64,000 nucleotides of DNA, taken from NCBI GenBank assembly GCA_016870275.1, contig VGBZ01000008.1:1-64000 (forward strand), given 5' to 3'. The first letter of the stretch is position 1, and every line of letters starts with the position of its first letter. Source of the stretch: Actinomycetota bacterium (GTDB taxonomy: Bacteria > Actinomycetota > Acidimicrobiia > Acidimicrobiales > Microtrichaceae). The notes under the pieces are model-generated. The model was not told the DNA's origin, ran no database searches, and saw only the letters and a list, made by a program, of their open reading frames with translations. The position numbers were made by a program, and so were the translations under genes. This document shows, in pieces, positions 35,508 to 45,157 of the stretch.

Positions 35508-37165
35508 CGCAAGGTCTCAGGCCGTTCAGCCGGTGCGGAGCCGTACCCGGCCCCGTATCCGTACCCGTATCCGTAGGCCGACCCAGAGGCCAGATCGGCG
35601 GTACGTAGCGCATTGAGCACGATGCCCATCACCGGCGTCCCGGTGGCGCCGATGCTGTCGAGGGCTGCGCCGACTCTGTCGCCGGTGGAGGAATGAGCCC
35701 GAACGACGAACAGCGCAGCGTCGGCGTTGCGGACGAGATCGACGGTGTCGCCGACTGGTTCGACCGGGGCGGAGTCAATCAGAACGATCTCGGCTCCTCC
35801 GGTGACGAGTTCCGAGACCACGTTCTTCATGGCGACCGATCCGAGTACCATCCCCGGATCGAACGGGGGGCTTCCTGAAGGAATGAACTTCATCGACGTG
35901 TCGCCGACACTGATCGCTCTGGTCACCTCCTCGAGGCTTGCAGCTCGCTGGAGGACGTCGCTCAAGCCGATTTCATTCTCATCGACTTTGAAGAATGAAC
36001 CGAGATCTGGCGCCCGCAGGTCGGCCGACACGACCGCAACTCGCAGTCCGCCCAGCGTCAGCGAAACCGCAAGGTTGGCGGTGACCGTGGACTTTCCCTC
36101 GCCTTGCTGAGTCGAGGTGATGACCAACGATCTGATGTCGCTGTTGATGGCCTGGAGCCACACGGAGGATCGAAGCTTGCGGAACGCCTCGGCTGGAGGG
36201 CTGCCGGCTGTGATGATGGCTCTGGCATCCCGTGTTGGCTGGCGTTGGCGAGCCTTCCGTTCGCCGAGGTCCGGAACGACACCGAGGACCGGAGGTGCGT
36301 CGGGTAGGGTCCTCAGGTCCTCAGGTGTCTTGATTCTCTGGTCGAGCCGGTCGACGAGGAAGATCACTGCGACCGCAGCCAGCGCTGTGAGAAGCCCTGC
36401 GAGAATGGCGTCGCGCAGGGGGACTGGGGCGAACGGCGACTCGGGAACTGCAGCGGGATTCACGATCGAGATGGTGTCGGCTCGAAGTGCAGCCTCGAGC
36501 TCGTACTCCCGAGCGCTCGAATCGAACTCCCGGGACTGTCGTTCCAACTCCGCTCGTTGGGTGCGGAGGCGTTCAGCCTCGAGCGAATCCGGGGGTTCGT
36601 TCGTCAGGGCGAGGCTGAGGAGATCCGCCTGTTGCTTGATCTCCTCGGCCTTGGCGCGGAGATCAACAGCGGCGGCGGTGTAGCGCTCGGTGATCTCATC
36701 GGAGCGAGACTTTACGTACACCTCAGCGAGCGCATTGGCCGCTGCTGCGGCCGCCGATGCGTTGGTCGCTGTGGCGGTGATGCGGATCAGGTCGCTGTCG
36801 TCCACAGCGGCGACGTCGATGCTCGATACAGCAGCGGCAGCGTCTGGCCCCATCTGCTCATCTGCTGCAGCTCGGACGTTCGCCGATGATGCGACCTCGA
36901 CCTGAGTGGTGACCTCCCGGAGGCCCGTCGCTGCGGATACCTGCTCCCCCACGACCGTGCCGGCACTCGGGTCGACCACCCGCACATCGGCAGCGGTCCT
37001 GAACTGCTCATCCCGTAGGCCCGACAGAACGAACGTCGCTGCGCCGGCGAGGAGGGCGGGCACCACGATCCAGGCGGCTCGTCGGCGAAGGAGCCCAAGA
37101 GCTCGCCTCATGTCCGAGGCGTCATCTACTCGGTTCAGGAGGTCACCCCCAACATGATTCGTCAC
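35489..37165 (-). CDS. Wzc-like chain-length determinant and tyrosine autokinase
   Basis: A 558-residue inner-membrane protein. A Wzz domain is bounded by helices near residues 33 and ~260 (AAWIVVPALLAGAATFVLSG; AILAGLLTALAAVAVIFLV), with a predicted coiled coil rich in Arg and Glu between. The kinase domain has Walker A TSTQQGEGKSTVTANLA, Walker A' VVSADLRAPDLG and Walker B IVLIDSAPV. The tail is Tyr-rich (SAYGYGYGYGAGYG), the expected autophosphorylation cluster. It controls polymer length and export. The GTG at 37165 is preferred; the frame is open further upstream. Confidence 0.92.
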   Translation of the reverse strand: MTNHVGGDLLNRVDDASDMRRALGLLRRRAAWIVVPALLAGAATFVLSGLRDEQFRTAADVRVVDPSAGTVVGEQVSAATGLREVTTQVEVASSANVRAAADEQMGPDAAAAVSSIDVAAVDDSDLIRITATATNASAAAAAANALAEVYVKSRSDEITERYTAAAVDLRAKAEEIKQQADLLSLALTNEPPDSLEAERLRTQRAELERQSREFDSSAREYELEAALRADTISIVNPAAVPESPFAPVPLRDAILAGLLTALAAVAVIFLVDRLDQRIKTPEDLRTLPDAPPVLGVVPDLGERKARQRQPTRDARAIITAGSPPAEAFRKLRSSVWLQAINSDIRSLVITSTQQGEGKSTVTANLAVSLTLGGLRVAVVSADLRAPDLGSFFKVDENEIGLSDVLQRAASLEEVTRAISVGDTSMKFIPSGSPPFDPGMVLGSVAMKNVVSELVTGGAEIVLIDSAPVEPVGDTVDLVRNADAALFVVRAHSSTGDRVGAALDSIGATGTPVMGIVLNALRTADLASGSAYGYGYGYGAGYGSAPAERPETLRQSSSS

Positions 37166-37323
37166 CCTAGTTGGTGCAGCTTCAGCATCCGGCCCGGGGG
37201 CGGCCCGACGTGATCGGGAATGACTCGGAACAGCGGCGAGCGACCCCGAGCCGCTCGCCGGGGTGAACGTTGATTTCAGGCACGTGAGGCAGTAGGTTGT
37301 TGTGGTCCCATCAAAGGAGCCCC

Positions 37324-37866
37324 GTGGTACTCGCTTCTTCCCGAACAACGCGTCTGGTCGCTACCGCAGCGACCGCTGTGATGGCCTTCTCGGTCGTGCT
37401 CGCACTTCCGGCTGTCGCTGCGGCGCAGGCCGGGTACACCCCACCTGCTGTCACTCCTGGTTCGCCGACCCCGGGTGCCGGTGGCACGAACAGCGTTCCC
37501 GTGACCATGACCGGGTGCGCCCCGAGTTCAGCGGTGTCATTCACCTCGGGCGGTGGAACGGTTGGCTCGGCCACGGCGGGTGCCACTGGCTCAGCTTCGA
37601 CCACCGCAACGATCCCGGCCGGCGTCACGGGTTCTGTGACGATCACCGGATCGTGCACGAGTGTCGCCGGAGCCACGGTCACCGCATCGACCGTCGTCAC
37701 GATTCCGGGCGGCGGTTCGGCTGACCCGAGCGGTGGATCCGATCTGGCGTTCACCGGCTCGGACTCCTCGTCGGTGATGGTCCGCATCGGTGCGGTCGTC
37801 TTGGTTCTCGGCGTGGCGCTCGTGCTCGCCGTACGGTCCCGTCGTAACGATCGGGTCGACGCCTGA
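37324..37866 (+). CDS. LAFTG sortase-anchored cell-wall protein
   Basis: A 180-residue secreted protein. The signal peptide is AVMAFSVVLALPAVAAAQA. The mature part is Gly/Ser/Thr/Val-rich with only two Cys and repetitive segments (SVTITGSCTS, TTATIPAGVTG), suggesting a small beta domain. SDLAFTGSD is an LAxTG-type (class E sortase) signal, followed by a hydrophobic stretch VMVRIGAVVLVLGVALVLAV and RSRRNDR. AAAGGAG five bases before the GTG sets the start. It is divergent from the tyrosine kinase and upstream of the DUF4012 gene, so it may help attach polymer to the wall (inference). Confidence 0.85.
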   Translation: MVLASSRTTRLVATAATAVMAFSVVLALPAVAAAQAGYTPPAVTPGSPTPGAGGTNSVPVTMTGCAPSSAVSFTSGGGTVGSATAGATGSASTTATIPAGVTGSVTITGSCTSVAGATVTASTVVTIPGGGSADPSGGSDLAFTGSDSSSVMVRIGAVVLVLGVALVLAVRSRRNDRVDA

Positions 37867-38097
37867 GGCGTTCGGTCCCGATGCGCCGCTGGGGTTGGCG
37901 TCTGATTAGAAGCAGGACGTGATCTGGAACCTTCGGTCGGGTCCCCGAAGGTTGTTCGCAGGGTCCGTTCTCGGTCGGGTGACCGGGAACGGACCTTCCT
38001 GCGTTTTCGAGTTCCACTCCTCGTCACGTGTTTCGTAGCCGGGTCGATCATCGTCCTCCTCGCTGGACCGCAAGCAACAGGACGACCGGTACCCGAC
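37867..38097 (+). other. Leader of the DUF4012 gene, probably coding from a non-standard start
   Basis: No gene with a standard start fits here. In the DUF4012 frame, open codons run from just after a TGA at 37903-37905 to 38097 without ATG, GTG or TTG. They encode RTFLRFRVPLLVTCFVAGSI and a hydrophobic run, which looks like a real first membrane helix. A CTG at 37924 follows AGCAGGA by six bases. The 12-mer GACGTGATCTGG occurs both here (37917) and at the annotated GTG (38095). Confidence 0.4.
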
Positions 38098-40272
38098 GTG
38101 ATCTGGTCCGTGACCCTGGCAGCAATCGTTGTGCTCGCTGCTGGCCGGGCCCAGCCCTGGACGCTCGTCTGGGCCACCGGCGTGGCGCTCGTGGCCGGGG
38201 TGCCGTCGTGGTGGGTCTTCGCCTCGGTCATCGGTCTGGGGTTGGCCGCTGCTGCGGTGCTGCGTCCGCCGTGGCGACCGTTGCTCATGCCAGCGTCGGT
38301 TGGCGCGCTCGCCACGCTCCTCCACCTTCCGTCACTGCGATTCTTCGGCGCCGAGGGACTCATCGCCGCAGTTGCCATTGCGCCGCTGCTCGTGTCGGCG
38401 CTGGTTCACTCATCGCCACGAACCCGGCGAAACACGATGACTGTCGGGGGTGTCGTTGCCATCGCTCTGGTCGTGATCAGCGTCATTGTCGGCGTCGTGG
38501 TGTTCTCCGCAGCTCCCGAGATCGACGCTGGTGCGACTGCCGCTCAGCGGGGACTCTCCGAGGCCCGAGCCGGTGCCACGGACGAGGCATCGGCGTCGTT
38601 CGACGCTGCCGCTGAGAGCTTTGGTGCTGCGTCCTCGACGCTCAGCACCCCGCTGTTGTTCGGCGCAGCATTCGTCCCGGTACTCGCCCAGAACGTGCAG
38701 GCCGTGCGGACAGCCACGGAGTCCGGCGAATCGCTCAGCGCTGCGGCACGTGAGGCCAGTGTGGTTGCCTCGTCGTCGCCCGATCTCCTGCGTGACGGTC
38801 AGGTGGATCTGTCCTGGTTGAGATCAACAGCACCGGTGGTTCGGGCGTCGTCCGACTCGCTCAATTCCGCTCTGGCATCGCTGACCTCGGTCCGCAGCCC
38901 GTGGTTGCTCGGACCGCTCGCCACTCCGCTCGACACGCTCCTCGGCGACCTCGAGAGTTCGGTCCTCTCGGCACAGACGGGCGCGGATCTGCTCGGTGTC
39001 GCTCCCGACCTGCTGGGATCACCGGCACCGAAGCGCTACCTGGTCCTGGCCACGAACCTGGCCGAGGCTCGATACCACGGGGGGTTCGTGGGTGGATACG
39101 TCGAACTCGAGGTGACTGACGGACAATTCGCAGTGGTGGCCTCGGGCAAGGCCTCTGACCTCACTCCATTCCTCGAGCTCGCCAACATCGACGTCGGCGA
39201 TGCGGCATACCGAGAGCGGTACGGCGGCTATGCGCCCGAGCGGTACTTCCAGAACGCAACGGCTACTCCCGACGGTGCGATCAATGCCGAGGTGGCCGCC
39301 GAGGTCTACGGCGAGCTGACACAGCGGGCCATCGACGGCGTGGTGATCATCGATCCAGCGGGCCTTGCAGCCCTGCTCCGGATCACTGGTCCGGTAGTGG
39401 TCGACGGTGTGGCGGAGCCCATCACCGCCGATGGAGTCGAGGCCTTCCTGCACCGGGACCAGTACCTCCTGTACGACGAGCGGAACCCGGAGCGCTCCGA
39501 GGTCCTCGGCAGGGTGGCCGAGGCGGTGGTCGAGGCCCTGACGAGCCGAACACTTCCCGGTCCTCGGGCACTGTCTCAGGCACTTGCGCCGGCGTTTGAC
39601 CGGGGGAACATCCAGTTCTGGTTCCGGGATCCGCAGGTTCAGGACGTCATCGAACGCACCCCGACCGCCGGTCGGTTCGTGCCGGAGCTCGGACACGACC
39701 TGCTGTCAGTTCGGTCCGCAAACTTGAACGCCAACAAGATCGACGGGTTCGCACGCAGAGATGTGGAGTACCGAGTCGAGTTCGATCCGGGCACCGGATC
39801 GGTGACCTCCGAGGTTGAGGTGACCGTCGTCAACGATGCTCCCTCGTCGGGTCTTCCCGACTACCTGATCGGTGTGGACAGTCGGCCGCCGGGCACCAAC
39901 CGGATGCTGCTGACGATCTGGACGCCCCAGTCGTTGGAGTCCGCAACGGTCGACGGCTCACCGGTGGAGGTGTCGAATCAACCCGACGCCGGACTTGCGT
40001 CCTACACCGTCCGTATTGCGGTGCCGCCGGGAGCCACCCAGACCGTGCGCTTCGCACTGTCCGGCCGGATCGACGTGGGCTCCACCTACCGGCTGGTGAC
40101 CTACCAGCAGCCGGCGGTGACGCCGGACGTGGTGGACGTGGCGGTCTCCGCGACCGACGGCGCGCAACCACAACCCTCGGTCGGGTTCACCGTGGTCGAC
40201 GGCGTTGCCTCGGGTCAGCTGCCGCCCACCTGGCGGACCGACACTGCAGTCACGTTCGGCTCAGGCAGCTGA
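38098..40272 (+). CDS. DUF4012-domain membrane protein of the polysaccharide locus
   Basis: A 724-residue protein with several N-terminal hydrophobic segments (residues ~1-150). A large soluble part contains PKRYLVLATNLAEARYHGGFVGGYVELEV, the DUF4012 signature, and VVIIDPAGLAALLRITGPV. It is typically found in actinobacterial exopolysaccharide clusters, and its LytR-CpsA-Psr-like pieces suggest a role in polymer attachment or display; biochemical function is unproven. The standard start is GTG 38098, but coding probably extends about 58 codons upstream. It overlaps the convergent GT2-GT4 gene by 23 bases. Confidence 0.85.
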   Translation: MIWSVTLAAIVVLAAGRAQPWTLVWATGVALVAGVPSWWVFASVIGLGLAAAAVLRPPWRPLLMPASVGALATLLHLPSLRFFGAEGLIAAVAIAPLLVSALVHSSPRTRRNTMTVGGVVAIALVVISVIVGVVVFSAAPEIDAGATAAQRGLSEARAGATDEASASFDAAAESFGAASSTLSTPLLFGAAFVPVLAQNVQAVRTATESGESLSAAAREASVVASSSPDLLRDGQVDLSWLRSTAPVVRASSDSLNSALASLTSVRSPWLLGPLATPLDTLLGDLESSVLSAQTGADLLGVAPDLLGSPAPKRYLVLATNLAEARYHGGFVGGYVELEVTDGQFAVVASGKASDLTPFLELANIDVGDAAYRERYGGYAPERYFQNATATPDGAINAEVAAEVYGELTQRAIDGVVIIDPAGLAALLRITGPVVVDGVAEPITADGVEAFLHRDQYLLYDERNPERSEVLGRVAEAVVEALTSRTLPGPRALSQALAPAFDRGNIQFWFRDPQVQDVIERTPTAGRFVPELGHDLLSVRSANLNANKIDGFARRDVEYRVEFDPGTGSVTSEVEVTVVNDAPSSGLPDYLIGVDSRPPGTNRMLLTIWTPQSLESATVDGSPVEVSNQPDAGLASYTVRIAVPPGATQTVRFALSGRIDVGSTYRLVTYQQPAVTPDVVDVAVSATDGAQPQPSVGFTVVDGVASGQLPPTWRTDTAVTFGSGS

Positions 40273-42235
40273 GGATCCCGTCGGCGAACCGGCGCGCCAT
40301 CTCCTCGACGGTGTGGGTCCGGGCGGTCTCGGCGCACCCCTCCACGAGTCGGTCGTGCTGTTCGTCGTCGACGAGGAGCGAGGCGACCGCCTCGGCGTAG
40401 GCGGGGTGTCCAGCGGGCTGGTCGACCACCACGCCGTTGACGCCGTCGGCCACGTAGTCGACCTCGGGGCCGTGGTTGTCCGCCCGGGCGACGACGACGG
40501 GGATTCCCAGCGCGCAGGCGTCCAGCACCACCAGGCCCACGGCGGCCGGGCACAGGATGCACCGGACGCCGTCGAGCGCTCCGGCCAGTTCGTCGCCGGT
40601 CCTCGGGCCGATCAGCCGGATCCAGGGCCGTTCCCGTGCGGCCGCCTCCAGGATCCCCCGGTCTTCGCCGTCACCGACGACGACCAACTCGACGTCGCCG
40701 ACCCGGTCGCGGACCCGGTCGACGGTGGTGACGAGCTCCGCCAGGCCCTTTCCGGCGTACAGCGATCCGACGAAGGCGACCCGGTGTGGTCCGGTGCCGG
40801 TCGTCCGCACCGGATGGGATGCCTCGGTACGAGCCGCTGCGGCGGCGCGGAGCGACAGGGTGTCGGTGGCGTTCTGCAGGTCGGTGACCCGGGACCGTGG
40901 GAATCCGGAACGAGCCACCAGGTCTGCGGTGCCAGCGGTGTACGCGAACCACCAGTCGCAGTCGGTGATGGTCCGACGCTTCCACCACTCGCCGAGTCGA
41001 CTCCGCTGATCCGCATCGCGGTTGACGCCGTGTCCCCACAGTCCGAGCGCCGGACCACCGACGTGCCGCCAGACGGCCAGCACGTCGTTGAGGAGCAGCT
41101 TGGATGCCTGCTCGACCACGACCAGGTCGCAGGTGCGGAGTTGCCCGAAGGCCGACTGCCACACGAGCGAGCGGCCTCCGATGCGCCACTCGTGCTGCGG
41201 GACGGGTCCGACCCAGTCCACCGCTGCGGTGTCCCGTCGTGCGGTCTCGCCGACCGGTGGGTCACCGATCAGGACCCGGAGGTCGATGCCCGCTCGGTCG
41301 AGTCGCTCACGGAGCTGCTCGTAGAGGGGCACGCGGTAGTGGGGGAGCGACTTGTAGACGATGGCGACCTGCGGTCGCTCCGACGTGATCGGCCGCCTCG
41401 GTGGGGTGAGGAGGGTCCGCAGGTACGGCGACACGGTGGCGATGGGCCACGCACCGCCGTTGCGCCGCTGGAATCGTGCCCACTCCCGGAATGGCCGTCC
41501 GGTCGGGGCGTTCAGGAGTTGGAGGCGTCGGCGGCGGCTCAGCGAGCGGTCGCGCCACGTCCCGCCGTCGTCGTTGCGGGCGCAGGTGCCCACGGTGGTT
41601 GCGGTGGAGCGGATCCGGACGCCCATCCGGGTGGCCCGGAGTCCGTAGTCGTAGTCGGCGATCCCATGGCGGTACCGGGAGTCCATGGTCCCGACCATCC
41701 GTCGAACCCTGCGCGGAACCAACACCAGGTTCCCGTTCATCGCCACTGGCCGGTCGGGGCTTCCCGGCGGGATCGGATCGAAGCGGCGCCCCCGCCAGGT
41801 GTGGACGTGCCGCACTGCTGCGTAGGTGAGCGCACCGGTGTCGGGGTCACGGAGCGCTCCGACGGCGATCGTTGCGTCCTCGGGCGAGGGAGCCAGGTCG
41901 AGCAACGCGTCAAGGGCGCCGGGATCCAGGACCACGTCGTCGTTGAGCCACAGCACGTAGTCCGGGTCGTCCTGCTCGGCCCGAGCCAGCCCCAGCCGCA
42001 TGCCCCCGGCCCAGTAGAGGTCACTGCCGCCGTGGAGCTGGATCACGTCGGGCATCAACTCGCGGACGGCGTCGGCGGTGCCGTCGCTGGATGCATCGTC
42101 GACGTGGACGACGGTGAGTTGCACCGAGGCGGCGGCAGCGACGAGCGACCTCAGGCAGGGGAGCGTCGTCGTCACCCGGTTGTGGGTCGCAACGACCGCG
42201 TGGACGGTCGGAGGATCGGCCACGGGCTCGCTCAC
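40250..42235 (-). CDS. Bifunctional GT2-GT4 fusion glycosyltransferase
   Basis: A 661-residue protein. Residues 1-~280 are a GT2 domain: VHAVVATHNRVTTTLPCLRS, VVHVDDASSDGTADAV, LWLNDDVVLDPGAL (DxD-like) and YDYGLRA. Residues ~300-661 are a GT-B/GT4 domain: QVAIVYKSLPHYRVPLYEQL, VAFVGSLYAGKGLAELV, and VGLVVLDACALGIPVVVARA in place of the usual EGFGxxxxEA loop. It should add two sugars in sequence. The GTG overlaps the stop of the ligase gene upstream (GTGA). Confidence 0.9.
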   Translation of the reverse strand: MSEPVADPPTVHAVVATHNRVTTTLPCLRSLVAAAASVQLTVVHVDDASSDGTADAVRELMPDVIQLHGGSDLYWAGGMRLGLARAEQDDPDYVLWLNDDVVLDPGALDALLDLAPSPEDATIAVGALRDPDTGALTYAAVRHVHTWRGRRFDPIPPGSPDRPVAMNGNLVLVPRRVRRMVGTMDSRYRHGIADYDYGLRATRMGVRIRSTATTVGTCARNDDGGTWRDRSLSRRRRLQLLNAPTGRPFREWARFQRRNGGAWPIATVSPYLRTLLTPPRRPITSERPQVAIVYKSLPHYRVPLYEQLRERLDRAGIDLRVLIGDPPVGETARRDTAAVDWVGPVPQHEWRIGGRSLVWQSAFGQLRTCDLVVVEQASKLLLNDVLAVWRHVGGPALGLWGHGVNRDADQRSRLGEWWKRRTITDCDWWFAYTAGTADLVARSGFPRSRVTDLQNATDTLSLRAAAAARTEASHPVRTTGTGPHRVAFVGSLYAGKGLAELVTTVDRVRDRVGDVELVVVGDGEDRGILEAAARERPWIRLIGPRTGDELAGALDGVRCILCPAAVGLVVLDACALGIPVVVARADNHGPEVDYVADGVNGVVVDQPAGHPAYAEAVASLLVDDEQHDRLVEGCAETARTHTVEEMARRFADGILSCLSRT

Positions 42236-43518
42236 GGTGAGTCGGCCAGCACCACCGCTGGATCCGACAGCACCGCCGGATCTGCGCCGGCCCACCGGGG
42301 TCCGAGGGCGGCGGCCGCAGCGAGCAGACCGATGATCAGACCCTGATCGGCGCTCAACTGGTAGGTGACCGAGAAGACCAGAGCCGTGGCTCCGGCGGCG
42401 TACCAGCTGGCCAGTTCGGGCAGGCGGAGTCGGGCGGATCGCCAGACGATCCAGGCGATCGCCGCCGACCAGATGGCGAGTCCCACGATGCCGAGCGCCA
42501 GAAAGGTGGTCACCCACTGGCTGTGTGCCGAGGCCCTTACCTCCCCGAGCTGTCCGCCGGTCCGGATGCGACGCGCCGTTCCCTCGCCGGCCGGGTCGCC
42601 GATGGCCAGGTCGATGCTCGAGTCGTCGATCTGGGTCCGAACCAGCTGGACCCAGCCCTTCACCCGCCAATCGAACGTGCTGTCCCGCCGGAACGGTTCG
42701 TTCGCGGCCTCGCCCACGCTCTGGGAGAGACCGGTGAGTGAACCGACCGCGACCACGACCACCACGGCGCCGAGGCCGAGCCCGGCGAGCGCCTGGGCCC
42801 GGGTGCCACGACCCGCCGTCGCCACGAGCACCAGGATGCCGGCGACGACGGCGACGGCGACCGTCCGCTGCTGGGTGGCCACCAGGACGACGACCCCGGT
42901 CGCTGCGACGGACCAGCGGGTGACGGTCGACAGGTCGCGGCGGGGGAGGGTCACCAGCACGGCCTGGGCGACCAGCAGGGCTCCCAACCCGTTGAGCGCC
43001 CGGCGGCCATCGGTTCCGTAGGTGCCGAGGCCGTTCCGAGCCAGGAAGATCAACGCGGACACGCTCACGACGGACGCACCGACGACCAGTGAGCCGCCGA
43101 CCCACGTGGCGATCCGACGGAGATGGTGTCGCTGGAGCGCCACGAACGTGGTCGTGACGAGGAAGAGCCCGAGCGCGCGGGTCGCGTTCGAGGCCCGCTC
43201 GAGGCCGAACTCGCCGATCCCGCGTCCGGCCGCCACGGCGAGCAGCGCGAGCAGCGCCAACCACGGCCAGGTGGGGCGGTGTGGTCGGAGTCGGCCGAGC
43301 CCGAGCCCGATCCCCATGGACACCGCGATCAGCACGAGCAGCAGGTCGGCCGGATAGGCGGTCACGGAACCCGCTGCGATCTTCAGGTCGACACCGAGCG
43401 ATACGAGGACCGAGACCGCAACCACGAGTGGTGCGATGAGGTGCGGTCGTTCGAGCACCTCGAGCGACACCCACAGTCCGACGACGGGGACGGTGCAGAG
43501 GACGATGATCTGGAGCAC
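42232..43518 (-). CDS. O-antigen ligase/polymerase (Wzy)-like membrane protein
   Basis: A 428-residue protein with about eleven hydrophobic segments. A large external loop contains ERSNPFRRDSTF-like sequence (FRRDSTFDWRVKGWVQLV) followed by ASAHSQWVTTFLALGIVGL, whose HSQW/H-containing motif after the loop is typical of the O-antigen ligase family. It probably polymerises repeat units outside the membrane. GTG at 43518. It overlaps the GT2-GT4 gene and is divergent from the flippase gene at 43607. Confidence 0.87.
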   Translation of the reverse strand: MLQIIVLCTVPVVGLWVSLEVLERPHLIAPLVVAVSVLVSLGVDLKIAAGSVTAYPADLLLVLIAVSMGIGLGLGRLRPHRPTWPWLALLALLAVAAGRGIGEFGLERASNATRALGLFLVTTTFVALQRHHLRRIATWVGGSLVVGASVVSVSALIFLARNGLGTYGTDGRRALNGLGALLVAQAVLVTLPRRDLSTVTRWSVAATGVVVLVATQQRTVAVAVVAGILVLVATAGRGTRAQALAGLGLGAVVVVVAVGSLTGLSQSVGEAANEPFRRDSTFDWRVKGWVQLVRTQIDDSSIDLAIGDPAGEGTARRIRTGGQLGEVRASAHSQWVTTFLALGIVGLAIWSAAIAWIVWRSARLRLPELASWYAAGATALVFSVTYQLSADQGLIIGLLAAAAALGPRWAGADPAVLSDPAVVLADSP

Positions 43519-43606
43519 GTGGTGGGGTTCCTGTCGCCGGGAGACTCCGAGAGCCTACCGCTGTCCAAACTCTGTCCGGGCGGCTGGTGACGAGCGCAGC
43601 GATACG

Positions 43607-45157
43607 ATGCGCGTGCGGCAGGAAGCCGGTTGCGCATCAGGGAGATCCGCCACGTCCAGGTCCGATTCGAGTGGCGACAGCGGGCCCGTCGGCCGGGACG
43701 AGGAGTCCTCGCTGACCCGAAGGACCACGGCGGGCGTGGGTTGGAACTGGGGTGCGTCCGTCGTGACCGCCGTGGTGCAACTCGTCTACACGGCGGTGAC
43801 CTCACGGGTCCTGACGCCGGCCGACTTCGGTCTGGTGGCCGCAGCACTGCTCAGCGTCCGATTCGTGACGTACTTCTCGCGGTTCGGGCTGAGCAGTGCC
43901 GTCGTGCAGCGGGAGCGACTCGGTCGGCTCGAGGAGTCCACGGCACTCCGTCTGAGCGCGTTGTTCGCCCTGGGGTTCGGGCTCCTCGTGGTCCTCCTCG
44001 CCCCGGTCCTCGGTGTGCTGGTGAGGTCGCCGGAGACGGCCCAGATCACCCGATGGTTGTCGGTCGGAGTGGCGCTCACGGCGCTCACCACGGTACCGGA
44101 GGCGCTCTTGCGCCGCCGACTGCGGTTCCGCACGCTGTCGATGGTCCGTGTGTCATCGTTCACTGTCGGCTACCTGGGGTTCGGTGTCGGTGCGGCGCTG
44201 CTGGGTGCGGGTGTGTGGAGCCTCGTCCTGTCGAGCACCTCGCAGGTCGCGATCGCGCTGGTCGCCACGACGCTGCTCGCCCGTCCCGCCTTCCGTGAGG
44301 GCTTCTCCCGCAGCGTCGCGTCCGGACTCGTCCGGTTCGGGGGCACCGAGTCGGTGACGGGGTTCCTGCAGTTCCTCACCTACAACCTCGACACGGTCGC
44401 GGTGGCCCGGTACCTCGGCCCGTCGGCCATCGGTCAGTACTCACGGGCCACCTACCTGGTCGGGGTGCCGTTCGAGTACCTGTCCACGGCGGTAACGGCC
44501 GGGTTACTGCCGGGGTTCAGCCGGGTCCAGCACGAGCGATCCCGGTTCGCGGGAGCGCTCCGGATCGCTGTGGGCCTGCAGGCCGCCGTCGTGCTCATGG
44601 TCGCGGCCGTCGTCGCCGCCGCCGCTCCGGCGCTGGTGCCGTGGCTCCTGGGTCCGGGGTGGGAGTCCGCGGCCCAGGTCCTCCCCTTCGTCGCGGCGGC
44701 CCAGGCCCTCGGGTACCTCGATTCTGTCCCGAGTGTCGCCGCCGTGGCGAAGGGGATGGTCGGTCGACTGCTCGCACTCCAGACGGTGTCACTGGTCGTG
44801 AACCTGGCCCTGATCGGTGCCGTCGTCCTGAAGGGACCGGCACTCGTGCCGCTGGCCGCGGCGTGGTCGCTCGGATCGGTGGTCCGACTCGGGCTGTACC
44901 TGGTCTGGATCGTCCCCCGTCTCGGTGTCACCCGAGTCGAGCTGGTCGGTCGCTACGCGTTCGCGGTGCTGGCGGCCGCCGTCGCCTCGGCTCCGGTGGT
45001 CGGCGTCGTGCGGGTCGCTGGCTCTACCGGCTTCTGGTCGATGGTCGGGTCGGCGGCCCTGGGCGTGGTGCTCGCTGGTCTGCTCGTGGTGAGCCCGCTC
45101 GGCCGGACCGTTCGCACCGACGCCGGCGGGCTGCGGTCGCGTCTGGTCAACCGCTGA
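43607..45157 (+). CDS. Wzx-like lipid-linked oligosaccharide flippase
   Basis: A 516-residue MOP-superfamily membrane protein with about 12-14 helices. After a 45-residue hydrophilic start it reads TAGVGWNWGASVVTAVVQL, SRVLTPADFGLVAAALLSVR, ARYLGPSAIGQYSRATYLVG and LPGFSRVQHERSRFAGALRI, matching polysaccharide synthesis transporters. It should flip the finished unit to the outer face. The ATG at 43607 has no strong ribosome site; a later start near 43720 would also keep all helices. Its end overlaps the convergent FkbM by 11 bases. Confidence 0.9.
   Translation: MRVRQEAGCASGRSATSRSDSSGDSGPVGRDEESSLTRRTTAGVGWNWGASVVTAVVQLVYTAVTSRVLTPADFGLVAAALLSVRFVTYFSRFGLSSAVVQRERLGRLEESTALRLSALFALGFGLLVVLLAPVLGVLVRSPETAQITRWLSVGVALTALTTVPEALLRRRLRFRTLSMVRVSSFTVGYLGFGVGAALLGAGVWSLVLSSTSQVAIALVATTLLARPAFREGFSRSVASGLVRFGGTESVTGFLQFLTYNLDTVAVARYLGPSAIGQYSRATYLVGVPFEYLSTAVTAGLLPGFSRVQHERSRFAGALRIAVGLQAAVVLMVAAVVAAAAPALVPWLLGPGWESAAQVLPFVAAAQALGYLDSVPSVAAVAKGMVGRLLALQTVSLVVNLALIGAVVLKGPALVPLAAAWSLGSVVRLGLYLVWIVPRLGVTRVELVGRYAFAVLAAAVASAPVVGVVRVAGSTGFWSMVGSAALGVVLAGLLVVSPLGRTVRTDAGGLRSRLVNR

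Noticed and set aside
42236-43474. N-terminal extension of the GT2-GT4 protein
   Set aside because: It is a frame shadow of the Wzy-like gene; GT2 homology begins right at the GTG overlapping that gene's stop.
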